Part shown: positions 32,448 to 44,074 of the stretch, piece after piece
How the letters are laid out: every line of letters begins with the position of its first letter
How positions within the stretch are numbered: position 1 is the stretch's first letter
Assembly: GCA_032622095.1 (NCBI GenBank)
Contig: CP136063.1
Span: forward strand, 32,678,987-32,742,986
Length of the DNA stretch: 64,000 nucleotides
Direction: 5' to 3'
Origin: Siphonodentalium dalli
Lineage: Eukaryota; Mollusca; Scaphopoda; Gadilida; Siphonodentaliidae
The notes under the pieces: generated by a model
Database searches by the model: none
The model's input: the letters and a program-made list of their open reading frames with translations, nothing else
Told to the model about the DNA's origin: nothing
Position numbers and translations under genes: made by a program

Positions 32448-32560
32448 CGGAATATCACGAACTTGTAATATATGCACACTTACACCATCGTTTATTGTGT
32501 TTGCTCCGATACTCCGATACCGTTTTATCGGTTACAATCTAACTCGTACCTCCATTATAT
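30690..32560. other. no gene recognised
   Basis: AT-rich sequence. The frame at 32094-32297 (minus) has no recognised motif. Confidence 0.4.
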
Positions 32561-32700
32561 TTACAAGGCCGTATTATCATTGACAAGGCCGTATTATCAT
32601 TGACAAGGCCGTATTATCATTGACATGGCCGTATTATCATTGACAAGGCCGTATTATCATGACAAGGACGGGTTATATTATTGACAAGGCCGTGTTATCA
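32561..32700. repeat. 20-bp minisatellite, about seven copies
   Basis: Unit ACAAGGCCGTATTATCATTG, four near-perfect copies and then three decayed ones. A GATA-type microsatellite (AGATAGATAGAT) lies shortly after at 32779. Confidence 0.95.
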
Positions 32701-33056
32701 AAATAAGTCCGAATTATACGGATACCCCCGTGACAAAATATGCTGTATCTTAATATATGCAAATAAAAAATACATGAAGATAGATAGATAGGATATTGAG
32801 ATGTCCCTCAAACCAAATCAAGCTTGAAAATCTGTCCCTATTTTCACCCTTGCCCACGATCTTATCCACGACCTAACCACCTCGACTATGGGGACATGCT
32901 TAAAAGGACGCCCTTTCGCCGAGAGTTAGGAAGCGTATCAGTCAGAACATGGGTTCGAACACACCACCAACCACACTCTTGAATGACTAATTTTACCTAA
33001 TGACTGATCAAACCGGGAGAGACTACAGACATATAACTCAGAATTAAATATTAATA

Positions 33057-33081
33057 ATCTCCTATATATTTTGAAGACCAC

Positions 33082-33112
<31 letters not shown>

Positions 33113-33468
33113 ATGTATGTATGTATGTATGTCATTGATACATATCTACGATTCCCGACCGATATGGACGAAACTTGGTACGTGTGTGACTGTGTGTAGT
33201 TTGACCAGGCGGTCGTCAACGTCGTATTGGCGAGCCCGTGGGGGCCCACTTCGCTCATGCGCAGACGAGATCTCGGAAAAGTGTGGAGCTATCGACTTGA
33301 AATTTGATATGTGAATGTATCTTGCCCCGGATACGAATTTTATCGGGTCGTCGAGCCCGTGCAACGCCAGCTTCGCGCATGCGCAGACCAGATCTCCGAA
33401 ACGGGTAGAGCTATCGACTAGAAATTTGGTTTTTGAATAGCCCGGACAACGTCGGGCTCATCGGCTAG
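33057..33468 (+). mobile_element. HINE-like element 1
   Basis: Starts CTATATATTTTG, has (CTGT)7(ATGT)5 at 33083-33132, two related internal units (GAGCCCGTG, GCATGCGCAGAC, GAGCTATCGACT) and ends with a hairpin AGCCCGGACAACGTCGGGCT followed by CATCGGCTAG at 33459-33468. Hairpin plus CTAG fits a Helitron-type 3' end. Confidence 0.6.
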
Positions 33469-34083
33469 TCTATTATATATTTTGGGAAATCTGTGTGTGT
33501 GTGTCTGTCTGTCTGTTCGCGATGGACTCGAAAACGGCCGAGCCGATTTCGATGGTATGTGAGGGTACTTTCGGACGGGGAGTGGCATGGACCTATTAAT
33601 TTGCTCGTGCGACGTGACCTTGACTTTCAAATCGGGTCATTTCAAGGTCGAACGCCCGAGTATCACGGGATTTCGATGAAAATTAGTGTCTATGGATACT
33701 TTCGTATGGAGAGTGTCGTAGGCCTATTCGTTTGCCCATGCGACGTTACCTTGACCTTGAAATCGGGTCAATTCAGGGTCAAACCGCGAATTTTTATGGG
33801 ATTTTGACGAAATTTGATACGTAGGTTTACTTTTGTCCACTGAGTGTTTTCGACGGGTCAAATCGTGACTCCGACCTGACCTTGACCTTCAAAACGATCA
33901 ATTAGAGGTAAAACCGGATGGATTTCGACGGGTACTTTTGTGGGGTACTTTTGTCCGGGTAGTGTTTTGGACGGGTCAAATAGTGACCTTGACCTTCAAA
34001 ATGGACAATTCAAGGTCAAACCGCGCAATTCGCCTAAAAGCAGAGGGGAAACAGCCCGGACGAAGTCGGGTCCACCTATATAG
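33469..34083 (+). mobile_element. HINE-like element 2, head-to-tail with element 1
   Basis: Begins directly after CTAG with TCTATTATATATTTTG, then (TGTG)n(TCTG)n, AAAACGGCCGAGCCGATTTC and three or four core units with GACCTTGACCTTCAAAA and GTTTTGGACGGGTCAAAT. Ends with CCCGGACGAAGTCGGGTCCA then CCTATATAG. The core is related to 18309-18880 and 58023-58260. Confidence 0.6.
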
Positions 34084-34530
34084 AATTGGCTACAGACATA
34101 TAACTCAGTATTACATATTAATTAATTAAATATTAATAATATGTGATATAAATTTATAAAATGGACTACAGACATATACTTCAGTATTAAATATTAATTA
34201 ATTAATACATATAACTCATAATTAAATAATTATGATATATTATATAAATATATAGAATGGACTACATACATATAACTTAGTATTAATATTAATTAATTAA
34301 ATAATAATATGTTATATAAATATATAGAGTGGACTACTTACATATAACTCAGTATTAAATATTAATTAATTAAATATTAATAACATGTTATATAAATATA
34401 TAAAATGTACTAGAGACATATAACTCAGTATTAAATATTAGTAATATCTTATATAAAAATATGGAATGGACTACATACATATATCTCAGTTTTAAATATT
34501 AATAATATGTAATATAAATATATAGAATGA
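34084..34530. repeat. AT-rich satellite, about 75-95 bp units
   Basis: About six units built from ACTACAGACATATAACTCAG, ATTAAATATTAATTAATTAA and ATATAAATATATAGAATGGA. A further unit at 33020-33056 lies left of the HINE pair, so the pair appears to have inserted within this satellite. Confidence 0.9.
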
Positions 34531-35428
34531 CCTAGAATTTGTTTTAATCGTGGACCGTTTGTAAATAGGGTTTCATAAAACAAGAAATTCAATTAATTGA
34601 GGAAAAACACCCACTGTCCCGAGTGGTATTGATAAGCTATTGGAGGGTCTACCACTTGGCATGCAAAATAGCAAAATAACATTGAATGTATCAATGACAT
34701 CAACAGCTTTAAGATGGGAATAACCCACCATATATGGTAGATATTCAACCAGGCTCTGCTTAAGATTGTTAATTGATGACTGATTTACATGTACATTACA
34801 CACAACAATTAACGTTATGATTTTGAAACTAACCATGATAGAATATTGACAGTAAGGTGGTATTAACTACTACGAGTACTATTCGTAATAATAGTAGTAT
34901 TCTAGCATAATATGTGTGTACATGATGTATGGGAAATATTAAAGGACAAAACAATAGTTACAATACAATTATAACAATTTGTTTTTAATTAATCGCAAGA
35001 GCTAATTGCGCTTAAGCACATTAAGGAATATTCATTAAAGGCGCTTAAGCGCAATAAGGGAATTTCTATTGTTCTTAATCGCAATAAGGAAATATTTAAC
35101 TGAGCTTTAGCGCAATAATGGAATTTTCAAATTGCGCTTATATAATAAAGCTCAATAAGGAATCTCTTAATAAGGAATATATTATATATAGTACATAAAC
35201 TGATTAAACTCCCTATAACTCAGGTGGTGTAGTCCATATCCATGGTACAATGGTGGAACAAATATAAGTTTATTCTACTATTTGCAGAAGGGTGATCTAA
35301 TGAGAGATATATTAATTTCACTAAGTGCAATAGGGGTGTCATTGTGCTTACATGTAATAAGGAATGTCTTATTACACTTAAGCGCAATACAAATATTCCT
35401 TATTGCACAGGAATATCATATTGTGCTT
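34531..35428. repeat. degenerate GCGCTTAAGCGCAATAAGGAAT repeats
   Basis: From 34980 on, AGCGCAATAA(G/T)GGAAT and its inverse recur at irregular spacing. AATTCAATTAATTGAGGAAA at 34587 recurs at 40632 followed by the same AACACCCA(C/G)TGTCC and TGGTATTGATAAGCT, and the 40690-40830 block shows the same repeat type. No gene. Confidence 0.65.
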
Positions 35429-37720
35429 AAAAAAATAGAATGGCCGACTGAAGCCGTTCTATCTTTCCAACTAACCCGTTCTTAGCAGAACTTCATCCAC
35501 AAAATACGAATATTACACCATGTATCAGAAGACATATCAAATGTAACCTTTAAAAGGTCTTTGCGCTTTTCATTTGTTATAATTCACACTTATTTTTTAT
35601 TTTTGTTGTGATTAAAAGCCCAGGCCGGAAACCGGTGTCCGCGATTACAAGCCAAGTTACAAAATAAATTAACTGGTTTGAATGCATGAATATGTCAATG
35701 GTCAGACTGCTCGAAAGAATATTCAAATCAAATAGTGCTTATAGACTTAAAAACTTATGTGTCCGCCAGTCATACGCGGTGGAAGTTCTCATATTATCTG
35801 CTGGTCATACGCGGGGGAGGTTCTCATATGAACATATTATCCGCTGGTCATACGCAGGGAAGGTTCTCATATGAACATATTATCCACCGGTCATACGCGG
35901 TGGAGGTTCATATTATCCGCCTGTCATACGCGAGGAAGGTTCTCATGTGAACAAATTATCCACCAGTCATACGCGGTGGAGGTTCATATTATCCGCCAGT
36001 CATACGCGAGGGAGGTTCTCATATTATCATCCGGTCATACATGGGGGAGGTTCTGATATGAACATATTATCCGCCGGTCATACGCGGTGGAGGTTCATAT
36101 TATCCAACGGTCATATGCGAGGGACGATCTCATATTATCTCATATTATCTGCTGGTCATACGCGGGGGAGGTTCTCATATGAACATATTATCCGCTGGTC
36201 ATACGCAGGGAAGGTTCTCATATGAACATATTATCCACCGGTCATACGCGGTGGAGGTTCATATTATCCGCCTGTCATACGCGAGGGAGGTTCTCATGTG
36301 AACAAATTATCCACCGGTCATACGCGGTGGAGGTTCATATTATCCGCCAGTCATACGCGAGGGAGGTTCTCATATTATCATCCGGTCATACATGGGGGAG
36401 GTTCTGATATGAACATATTATCCGCCGGTCATACGCGGTAGAGGTTCATATTATCCAACGGTCATATGCGAGGGAGGATCTCATATTATCTCAAATCAAA
36501 TGAGGATAATATGAGAACCTCCACCGCGTATGACCGGCGGATAATATGTTGATATGCAAACCTACCCCGCGTATGACCGGCGTATAATATGATAACCTCC
36601 CTCGCGTATTACTGGTAGATAATATAAACCTCCACCGCGTATGACCGTCAAATGATATATTCATATGAGAAATTCCCCTGCATATGACCGGCAGATAATA
36701 TGAGAACCTCCCCCCCTTGTGAATGACCGCAGTTAATATGAGAACCTCCCTTGCGTATGACTATGATCATCGGATAATATAAACCTCCACCGCGTATGAC
36801 ATCGGATAACATGAGAACCTCCCCGCATTTGACCGGCGGATAATATGTTCATATGAGAACCTCCCCGGCGAATGACCGGCAGATAATATGTTCATATGAG
36901 AACTTCCCCCACGTATGACCAGCAGATAATATGAGAACTTCCACCGCGTATGACTGGCGGACGCATACGTTTTTAAGTCTATAAGCACTATTTGAATATT
37001 CTTTCGAGCAGTCTGACCATTGACATATTCATGCATTCAAACCAGTTAATTTATTTTGAAACTTGGCTTGTAATCGCCAGACACCGGCTTCCGGCCTGAG
37101 CTTTTAATCACAACTAAAATAAAAAATAAGTGTGAATTATAACAAATGAAAAGCGCAAAGGCCTTTTAAAGGTTACATTTGATACATGGTGTATATTCGT
37201 ATTTTGTGGATGAAGTGCTGCTAAGAACTTCTTAGTTGGAACGATAGAACGGCTTCAGTCGGCCATTCTATTTTTTACGAGAAAAAAAGTAGCGCTCTTT
37301 CTTGGAGCGAATTTCTGCAACTATTTCACCGCGTAGTGGACATTCACTGTGTCTAATCCTACATTTTGATATACAATACGCCCCATTATATTGAATATAC
37401 CAGCTGAAATCGATCCTTTAATTGTAAACATCGAGTCTATATTTAGCTGTTTTATCGGCGCGTGTTTGCGTGTTCGCCATTACAATATTCGCACTAGAAC
37501 AGCTATATTGTAGCTAAAAACGAGTGCGCAGTATTCCAACGTCATTGGCGGGGTTAATGTATGTGGATCGGGTGAATGTGGGCCTTTCGTTAGGCACCAG
37601 ATGAGCCCACCCCCCTTACGCCCTGTATTCCTCGAGATATTGGTCGTCCCACTTTGAAATTCTGTCCCGCAGATTGTCGTTTTGTCCCATATCCCATCCC
37701 GCAGATTGTCATGTCCCTCA
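35429..37720. mobile_element. second foldback element (FB2)
   Basis: Inverted arms at 35429-35765 and 36955-37277 share AATAGAATGGCCGACTGAAG, GCGCTTTTCATTTGTTATAA, AAGCC(C)AGGCCGGAA and ATTGACATATTCATGCATTC. The right side continues to 37720 with the outer FB1 block and the same end at GCAGATTGTCATGTCCC; the left side lacks that block, so FB2 is truncated on the left. Relative to FB1 both arms carry an extra segment of about 150 bp. Confidence 0.8.
35765..36960. repeat. FB2 tandem array with orientation switch near 36500
   Basis: Same units as FB1 (GTCATACGCGGTGGAGGTTC and variants), forward to about 36490 and reversed after it. A 351-bp higher-order repeat is visible in the forward half (35796 and 36147 start the same unit order). 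Confidence 0.95.
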
Positions 37721-37926
37721 ATTTCTCAAGTGTCGGTTTGGTCAAAATATCGCTTTCTCGATGGGGAAAACTGATCGGAATAATAGCTAAGACGAATTTA
37801 GATAGAATTATCGGAAGAATTCGACCGATTAGGGTGCATTTTAAGAGAATCTAGTGGACATATCACTGTAACTTTTGCATCAAACAGCCATTGCTCCGCT
37901 TCGTTTATCAATGTCGTTGGCAATTG

Positions 37927-38228
37927 TCGCAATATGATAGGGGAACACTTTGACGTTCGTACTCATAGTTCACCAATTTTTGTTCCTAGCTCGACTATCC
38001 TAAGTGTCATGGGAAAATGTCTAATCTGATTCTATTTGTCGTTATATACATATTATACATATTTTTCACCACATTTATTATTCATTTTCATAAAAATAAA
38101 ATACAAAGAAGCCGAAGATGACATGTTTAAAATGTTTGAAGCATGAATTTGGAGATAAGTTGTTATCAGAGTACGTTATACTTGTGGTAGTTACGTTACG
38201 CACACGGTGTTCCCCTATCGTATTGCGA
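37927..38228. mobile_element. 300-bp MITE with CGCAATAYGATAGGGG ends
   Basis: Left TCGCAATATGATAGGGGAAC, right GTTCCCCTATCGTATTGCGA. A related, rearranged copy lies near 46205-46330 (GTGATAGGGGAAGAAC, ATCTTCGGCTTGTTTT). Confidence 0.7.
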
Positions 38229-38238
38229 TAATCGCCTA

Positions 38239-38530
38239 ACCCTTTCGTTGGGGAACAACGGCGTTTCCATTGGTTTCTCAAGTTTTAGCTCCACCTGAAT
38301 CTAGTTACCAAATTAGCAGAAATACCTCAGCAGAAACTCTTAGTTTTATAAGTTATAACTCTAATTTTATTGACGATATGAGATTAACATCATAATATGA
38401 AACTGTTTATGGCAGTGTTATCCAAACGTGTGCTTTGATAATGATTCTAATTTTATTTTGCGATCAAACGTCAGTGCAGCTCAGCAGAAACGCATGGACA
38501 CTAGTTCAGTTCAGCAGAAACACATGAGGT
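38239..38530. repeat. dispersed repeat shared with 43555-43820 and 44885-45150
   Basis: TAACCCTTTC, CACCTGAATCTAGTTACC, TTTTATTGACGATATGAG, TGAAACTGTTTATGGC and CAGTGCAGCTCAGCAGAAAC occur in the same order in all three places. In the 43-45 kb copies it lies just upstream of a promoter and first exon. Confidence 0.85.
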
Positions 38531-38548
38531 CCTACAAGTATAGTACAC

Positions 38549-38582
38549 CCACTGGACGCGGCTTCGCCGCGTCGGTCAGTGG
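38549..38582. repeat. nested hairpin CCACTG..GACGCGG..CCGCGTC..CAGTGG
   Basis: GACGCGGCTTCGCCGCGTC is a perfect 7-bp stem around CTTCG, extended by CCACTG/CAGTGG. It could be the terminal hairpin of a Helitron-like element, but no CTRR end is clearly placed. Confidence 0.6.
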
Positions 38583-38649
38583 TTGAAAATCTAGTTAATT
38601 CATTGTTTCCGACGTCTCCGACGTCTGCCACAAGCTCTACCAGTCTCGC

Positions 38650-38997
38650 TATACTTCCACGGTATGTTGCCTTGAAAATTGGTCGCTGTGTATGATAGGG
38701 ATTTGACCGTCCTGATATAGAGGTTCCCCGTATGTGATGTTGATATTTCCAACTGCATCACCCCCTCTTAAACCAGACCAAACTCACAGGTTTGCCGATT
38801 CAATTATGTTCAGGTCAAGTAGTAAACTTGTAAAACTTTCTGAACTGAGGGTCTGCTGTGACGGCGTGGATATCGCATCATCTACATCGTTTAAATATTT
38901 GGGGCTGTTTCTTTATCAACGGCTGAATGGCGAAGTGATGGCGAATGTTCTGAGTAAGGTAAATACGAATTGGCAGGATGACTCATCTAGGATGTAA
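38650..38997 (+). pseudogene. LINE reverse-transcriptase fragment
   Basis: CDGVDIASSTSFKYLGLFLY followed by LNGEVMANVLSKVN matches the region after the catalytic motif of non-LTR reverse transcriptases (FKYLG...L.GE...H/V..KVN). Upstream KLVKLSELRV fits poorly and the frame ends soon after, so it is a short truncated remnant. Confidence 0.55.
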
Positions 38998-38999
38998 TG

Positions 39000-40600
39000 A
39001 ATTTGAACATGTGAAATGGCTAAGTATAATAACAGTATTTGGCTTAATTTATATTGACGCTACTACTTGTATTTATGAATTCAATCATTGGGTCATGGAC
39101 AGTTGGTGGTAGCTAGACTAGTGCATATACATGTGTGGACGATCAAGTACTGTTATCTGCAGTGGAATAACAATTATGTCATTACCAAATTCTTTGACAC
39201 ATAGGTCATTGAATTAATGCATGGATTTCTAACAGTCACATAATTGTTATGAGCAAACTGCTTTGTGTCAATCTGTTCATCGTTAGAACATATTAACTCT
39301 TCCACCACACTCGTTTGCAGTCTGATAAATATCCAGACTCCATCTCATTACTTTCATCTACATCTGAGGACATCTGATTTCAGAGATGAAAAGCAAATTC
39401 CATTGTTTGTGAAAAACCACTAATATTCATCATTGCGATACACACACATATCTACACACGTGCGCCTGATGTCTTGTAAACATTTAAGAGTAGTCACTAT
39501 TCCTCTAACCAACATAATATAAATGGTTAGATTCTATACTTAGTATACATGTAAGTGGGAATTATATTTCAAAATAATTAGTATGCGGGTGGAGATGACT
39601 ATATGTATATCATATATTAATCATTATTAGTAGTTGTTAATTAATAATGCCGTTCGTAATACATGTAGATCAGTTTGTAATGAATGTGGTATCTAAAGTT
39701 ATGGATGACACGAGAAAGAGATGTCTGCTATAGGCATATTAAAGAAGAGAGGCTAGTTTAATGATGACCAAGGTCCCAATTTATCGCAGACAAATTGCTC
39801 CTCGTTCTTGTGACATAAATTTTGAAATGGAAGCTGGATTCTGGAGCGGTTTATTGGAATTTTGAAAAGAGTTTTTGAACGTACCCCTAAAAGTATATTT
39901 TATGCCAAAGTTAGAATTTAGATAATTTTGGAAATAGACTCCCAATGAGTTGAAAAGATGTCAAAATGGTTTGATAAGATCATCTTCAGTTGCAGATTGT
40001 TGACTCTGTAACACACTAAGCGCATGTCACGTGATGTTTCTGCCCTTTTCTGCAAGACATCAGTTTGTACAGCCAGTTCGAGCCCGGATTTTTTATCCGT
40101 GATCCTATCTAAATTACCGACAGAACAAGGCTTCCAGGGGAGTATGATGAATGGGGCCGTCCCTATGGATGTTATTTAATATTCTTATGGTTTACAGCTA
40201 GAAATGAATGGAAATCAACAGTTAATGTGATCCTGTTATAGTCAGAAAACAATATATAACATGTATACGTTATACCATAGCAGCTACGCATAGATGTGAA
40301 TCATAAACGAATTTATACTTTTATTTTTAAAAATCAGTGTTGTATAATCATTAATCAAACAAGAGGTCGCTGTCGCGTGGCATTTGCCCCCGATTGTAGC
40401 AATTCGGATCAAGCATGGACGCGGAAACCCAAAACCAAGCGATCCAGAAACCCAAAAACAAGCAAATTCAAATTTTATAAGTTGAAAAAAGGCCCATAAC
40501 TCTGGCAAAAATCATCAGATCATACCCAAATTTGCATTTGACATGTATTTTCATATAACTGATCCACAAAAATACGGGATTTGCAATCGTACCACCAAAG
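39000..40600. other. no gene recognised
   Basis: AT-rich sequence. AGTTCGAGCCCGG at 40077 resembles a tRNA-type B box, but no A box was found. GGCCCATAACTCTGGC at 40491 is like a motif of mollusc dispersed repeats. Confidence 0.35.
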
Positions 40601-41198
40601 CTCACGCTATCATCTGGAAACCCCAACAAGAAATTCAATTAATTGAGGAAAAACACCCAGTGTCCTGAGTGGTATTGATAAGCTGTTGGGGGAGATATAT
40701 TAATTCTGTTGAAGTGCAATGGGAAGTAATTGCGGTTAAGGGTAATAAGAAATGTCTTATTGCATTCTCATTGGGCTCAATCATAATTAGAGATTCCTTA
40801 AGTTATTGCGGTTAATCGAAATTGTCTATTAAATGTCAATTTTGATTCCCATAGATATCATCAATGATGTCTATGCGCAGGGGCGACGTGCCAATCTTCT
40901 CTATTTGGATTCAAATTGTTGGCTCATTAAATATGCACGTATGCTTAAGATACAGTCGCGCACGAAGCGAGCCCCCGTAAGTCGGATTTTGGATCCCATG
41001 CAGTTAATGAAAATATCACTGAAATAATCGGTTTCCCCCAATAAACAACCATATATTCAATATACATGTTTTGGAGCAGAATTAGGCAGTCCATATTGGA
41101 CGCTATCATGGAATTTTTTTTTTTGGTTTAATTTTCACACATATTTATTAGTTATGTGGATGGAGTTCTCATTAAACATCACATCCTTATATTGGTTA

Positions 41199-41337
41199 CA
41201 GTAATGCCCAAAGTAATTGACCACTTAACCACATCAGAATTATTGGTAATTTTTCAGCATTTAAAATCCTGACAAATTACCCATTATTCAGCTGTGGTTA
41301 AGTGGTCAATTACTTTGTACATTACTGTATGAGGATT
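41199..41337. mobile_element. Tc1/mariner-like palindromic MITE, copy 1
   Basis: CAGTAATGCCCAAAGTAATT...CAATTACTTTGTACATTACTG: arms of about 60 bp, flanked by TA on both sides (41197-41198, 41338-41339). Length 139 bp, too short to encode anything. Confidence 0.85.
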
Positions 41338-41373
41338 GAGTTATCATTACACCTCAAATCCTTATATTGGTTA

Positions 41374-41502
41374 CAGTAATGCCCAAAGTAATTGACCACT
41401 TAACCACAGCAGAATTATGGGTAATTTTTCAGAATTTAAAATCATGAAAAAATACCCATTATTTTGCTGTGGTTAAGTGATCAATTACTTTGGACATTAC
41501 TG
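41374..41502. mobile_element. Tc1/mariner-like palindromic MITE, copy 2
   Basis: Same ends as copy 1 with TA at 41372 and 41503. Both copies sit in a duplicated context (ATCCTTATATTGGTTACAG), so copy 2 arose by tandem duplication of about 175 bp rather than by a second insertion. Confidence 0.85.
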
Positions 41503-41769
41503 TATGTAGATGGAGTTAAACCTCACATCAGTGTGTTGGGGATTTGGACCTTGACTTGGGACCTTTTATTTTTAACGCGACAAATGCGCGTACACCTTAT
41601 ACACAAATTTCTTATGTAACCAGAGTTTTTCTTGGATAAGATGAGTTTGAAGCCTGCTTACATTTCAAAATGTTGTCAGTTTTATATTGTCTGCAGCGGA
41701 ACTCAACGCGTTGAAGCAAAAGTTAGGAAAGATAAAATGTGTACGTAATGAGACTATAATACAACTGAA

Positions 41770-42350
41770 AAAATAAACTGAGGGACGGGTGGGCGATACA
41801 GGGAACTAAGGGTTGAACAGATATAAATGTGTAGAGCGATAACGACCGATGTTGACATATTATGCATCTGAATTCTACTGTTGCAACCTGGCTATAAAAT
41901 AGGGGGTGTCAGAATCTTAGTCATCTCTTTTTCGTGGCAGAATAGTCATCTATAAGATGTTGGGTTGGTTATATGGACTGATTGGACTCGGAGAAAAAGT
42001 GGTTTGTACCGATGAACTGACATAAATTAGTGGAGCGATGTTGCATCGCGACTGTACTAAAGCAGCAATGATATAAAATTGGGGGGGTATGAAATTATCT
42101 ATCTCTATAGATGGCACCAGGATTATATAGAGAGGAATAGCAATTGATATACGTATACAGTATACTATAGTAATACCATAGACATATAAGTACAAATATC
42201 ACGTGATAAAATATTACGTAACGTGAATATACCGATGGAAGAAAGAAATAAATTGGACCGGGATTAGAGGTTGGGTTGGTTATATGTGGATAATTGGATA
42301 TGGAATTCATACCGAATTACCGATGAAACGATACAAATTAGTGGAGCGAT
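41770..42350. repeat. degenerate direct repeats
   Basis: GGTTGGGTTGGTTATATG, AAATTAGTGGAGCGAT and GACC(G/A)ATGTTGACA recur at about 41840-42030 and 42270-42365. No gene. Confidence 0.6.
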
Positions 42351-42371
42351 AATGACCAATGTTGACACTTA

Positions 42372-42707
42372 CCGCTATACTTAAAGTAATTGACCACCAG
42401 CAACGTGGTGTCACCCCGTTAATACTGCGGTACTATACCGCGGTATCCTCCAATACCGCGGTACTGATACCGCTTGTTAACGTATGTGGGAGTAAATACC
42501 TCCCCTCAAAGTGTTCCATGAAAATCACTGTGGTATTCAAAACAATTAATGCGGTGCCCGCTAAAAGACCGCGATATCATTATCGCCCAATACCATAATT
42601 CCACTACCATGAACGCCTCGATACAGCTACCGTTTATTACTGGTATCACTGTGGTCATGACCGGGGTATCACCCCGTTTTTCTGGTCAATTACTTTGAGA
42701 ATAGCGG
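42372..42707. mobile_element. Tc1/mariner-like MITE with CCGCTAT ends
   Basis: TA-flanked CCGCTATACTTAAAGTAATT and AATTACTTTGAGAATAGCGG are inverted repeats. The interior is rich in ACCGCGGTA. It shares the core AAAGTAATTGACCA with the 41199 family although the outer ends differ. Confidence 0.75.
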
Positions 42708-42719
42708 TAGTCAGGCTAC

Positions 42720-43110
42720 GCGCGGGAGAAAATAAGGGTTGATACGATAGACCAAAATAAATTTGTCAGGTGATAATGACCAACGTTGACCTATAAAGTA
42801 ACCCGACTATACTGTCGCATAATTATCAGGTGTAACCGGTCAAATATGAACTCTAGTGACCAATATAGAACAGGTCAGAAAACATTCGCAGGGCCCTAAA
42901 ATTTATTTAACACTCCATTTGCCATAAAAATTGATCTATGTCAATAAAACTGTCATTTTTCAAAATTTTAAGCTGAGACTTGGAGTGTGTGGGTGGGATA
43001 GCTACATATTCGTAAAATTACAGAGTACAGCACGCAATTATGTTTTAGATGGAAGAAATGAATTTTTTTCAATGATAAAATTTAACATGGAATTTACCAT
43101 TAACATCGAT
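42720..43110. other. no gene; diverged copy of the start of the 1.33-kb unit
   Basis: The stretch 42930-43105 resembles the start of the duplicated unit (AAAACTGTCATTTTTCAAA, GCTGAGACTTGG, TGTTTTAGATGGAAGAAAT), so the locus had an older partial duplication as well. Confidence 0.6.
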
Positions 43111-43846
43111 TTATGTCGATAAAACTGTTATTATTCAAACTTTTAGGCTGAGACTTGGTGTATGTGCGTGGGATACATATATGTTCCTAAAATGACCGAG
43201 TATAGCGCGTAATTATGTTTTAGATGGAAGAAATTGAATTTGACATTTTCACAAAAACACGCCAATTTCGAATCCAGATGACCTACTTGCAGACGAGCGC
43301 TCGGTAATATTCATGCCAAGAAATACAGGCGTCAAACTCATCTTTTTGGAAGGTTAATCCGATATACACATATTGAAATAATCCTTCCAGAACACCTTCC
43401 AAGATATAGAAGAGTATTTTAATAGATTAGGACGCCAAAACAGTCGTAATGAAAGAATTAAAATGCACATCGCCTCCGCTTCGATTGTCACTGCGAGACC
43501 GCTATCGGCATTGGAATTCTAATGACGTCATTTGCGTTGCTTGCAAACCTTAACCCTTTCCATTCCCAACGACATTTCAATTGGTTGAAATTAAAAAGTT
43601 ATCAAGTTCTAGCTCAACCTGAATCTAGTTACCCAATTGGTAGAATTACATTAGCAGTACTTTTTAGTTTCATCAATTAAAACTATAATTTTATTGACGA
43701 TATGAGCTCAACCTCATAATATGAAACTGTTTATGGCGGTGTTATCCAAACGTGTGCTTTGATAATGATTATACGTTTATTTTGCGATCAAACGTCAGTG
43801 CAGCTCAGCAGAAACGCATACACTGACAATATATTCGGTTTTTGTT

Positions 43847-43893
43847 GGTATTGATCAATACCCAATCTGATTCCTTGGGTATTGATCAATACC
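43847..43893. promoter_or_regulatory. paired 16-bp palindromes upstream of the first exon
   Basis: GGTATTGATCAATACC occurs twice, at 43847-43862 and 43878-43893, and again at 45179-45194 and 45210-45225 in the duplicate. Perfect palindromes in tandem about 200 bp before an ATG could be sites for a dimeric DNA-binding protein. The factor is unknown. Confidence 0.4.
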
Positions 43894-43974
43894 TAGGGAT
43901 ACATATATGGATTTGAACATATTCGTCAATACCAACTTCTGGTTTTGACTAAGTATTCAAGAGTTATATGTGTC

Positions 43975-44019
43975 TGCGCGTGCGCAATGAATGGTATTTT
44001 ATGCAGTGCCGCCATTTTG
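43975..44019 (+). promoter_or_regulatory. NRF1-like and YY1-like promoter motifs, copy 1
   Basis: TGCGCGTGCGCA (43975-43986) is one base from the NRF1 consensus. GCCGCCATTTTG (44008-44019) is the reverse of the YY1 motif. Both lie within 100 bp of the ATG at 44075 and there is no TATA box, as in broadly expressed TATA-less genes. In copy 2 the NRF1-like site (45307-45318) is kept but the YY1-like site is mutated. Confidence 0.5.
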
Positions 44020-44074
44020 TTTAAAGCGCGGGCTTGGAAGTTATTCTGTAACGTTTCAACTAATTTGTCTGATA

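Noticed and set aside
32880-32990. Possible tRNA-derived SINE head (GGGTTCGAACAC resembles a B box)
   Set aside because: No convincing A box at the proper distance and no second copy in the window.
33117-33314. Open frames across the (CTGT)n region
   Set aside because: Microsatellite and HINE core sequence read by chance; similar frames arise on both strands.
35686-37036. Open frames with the same repeat peptides in the second array
   Set aside because: Same cause as in FB1; no start context, splice signals or conservation beyond the DNA repeat.
40070-40095. AGTTCGAGCCCGG as a tRNA B box
   Set aside because: No cloverleaf can be drawn around it and no A box precedes it.
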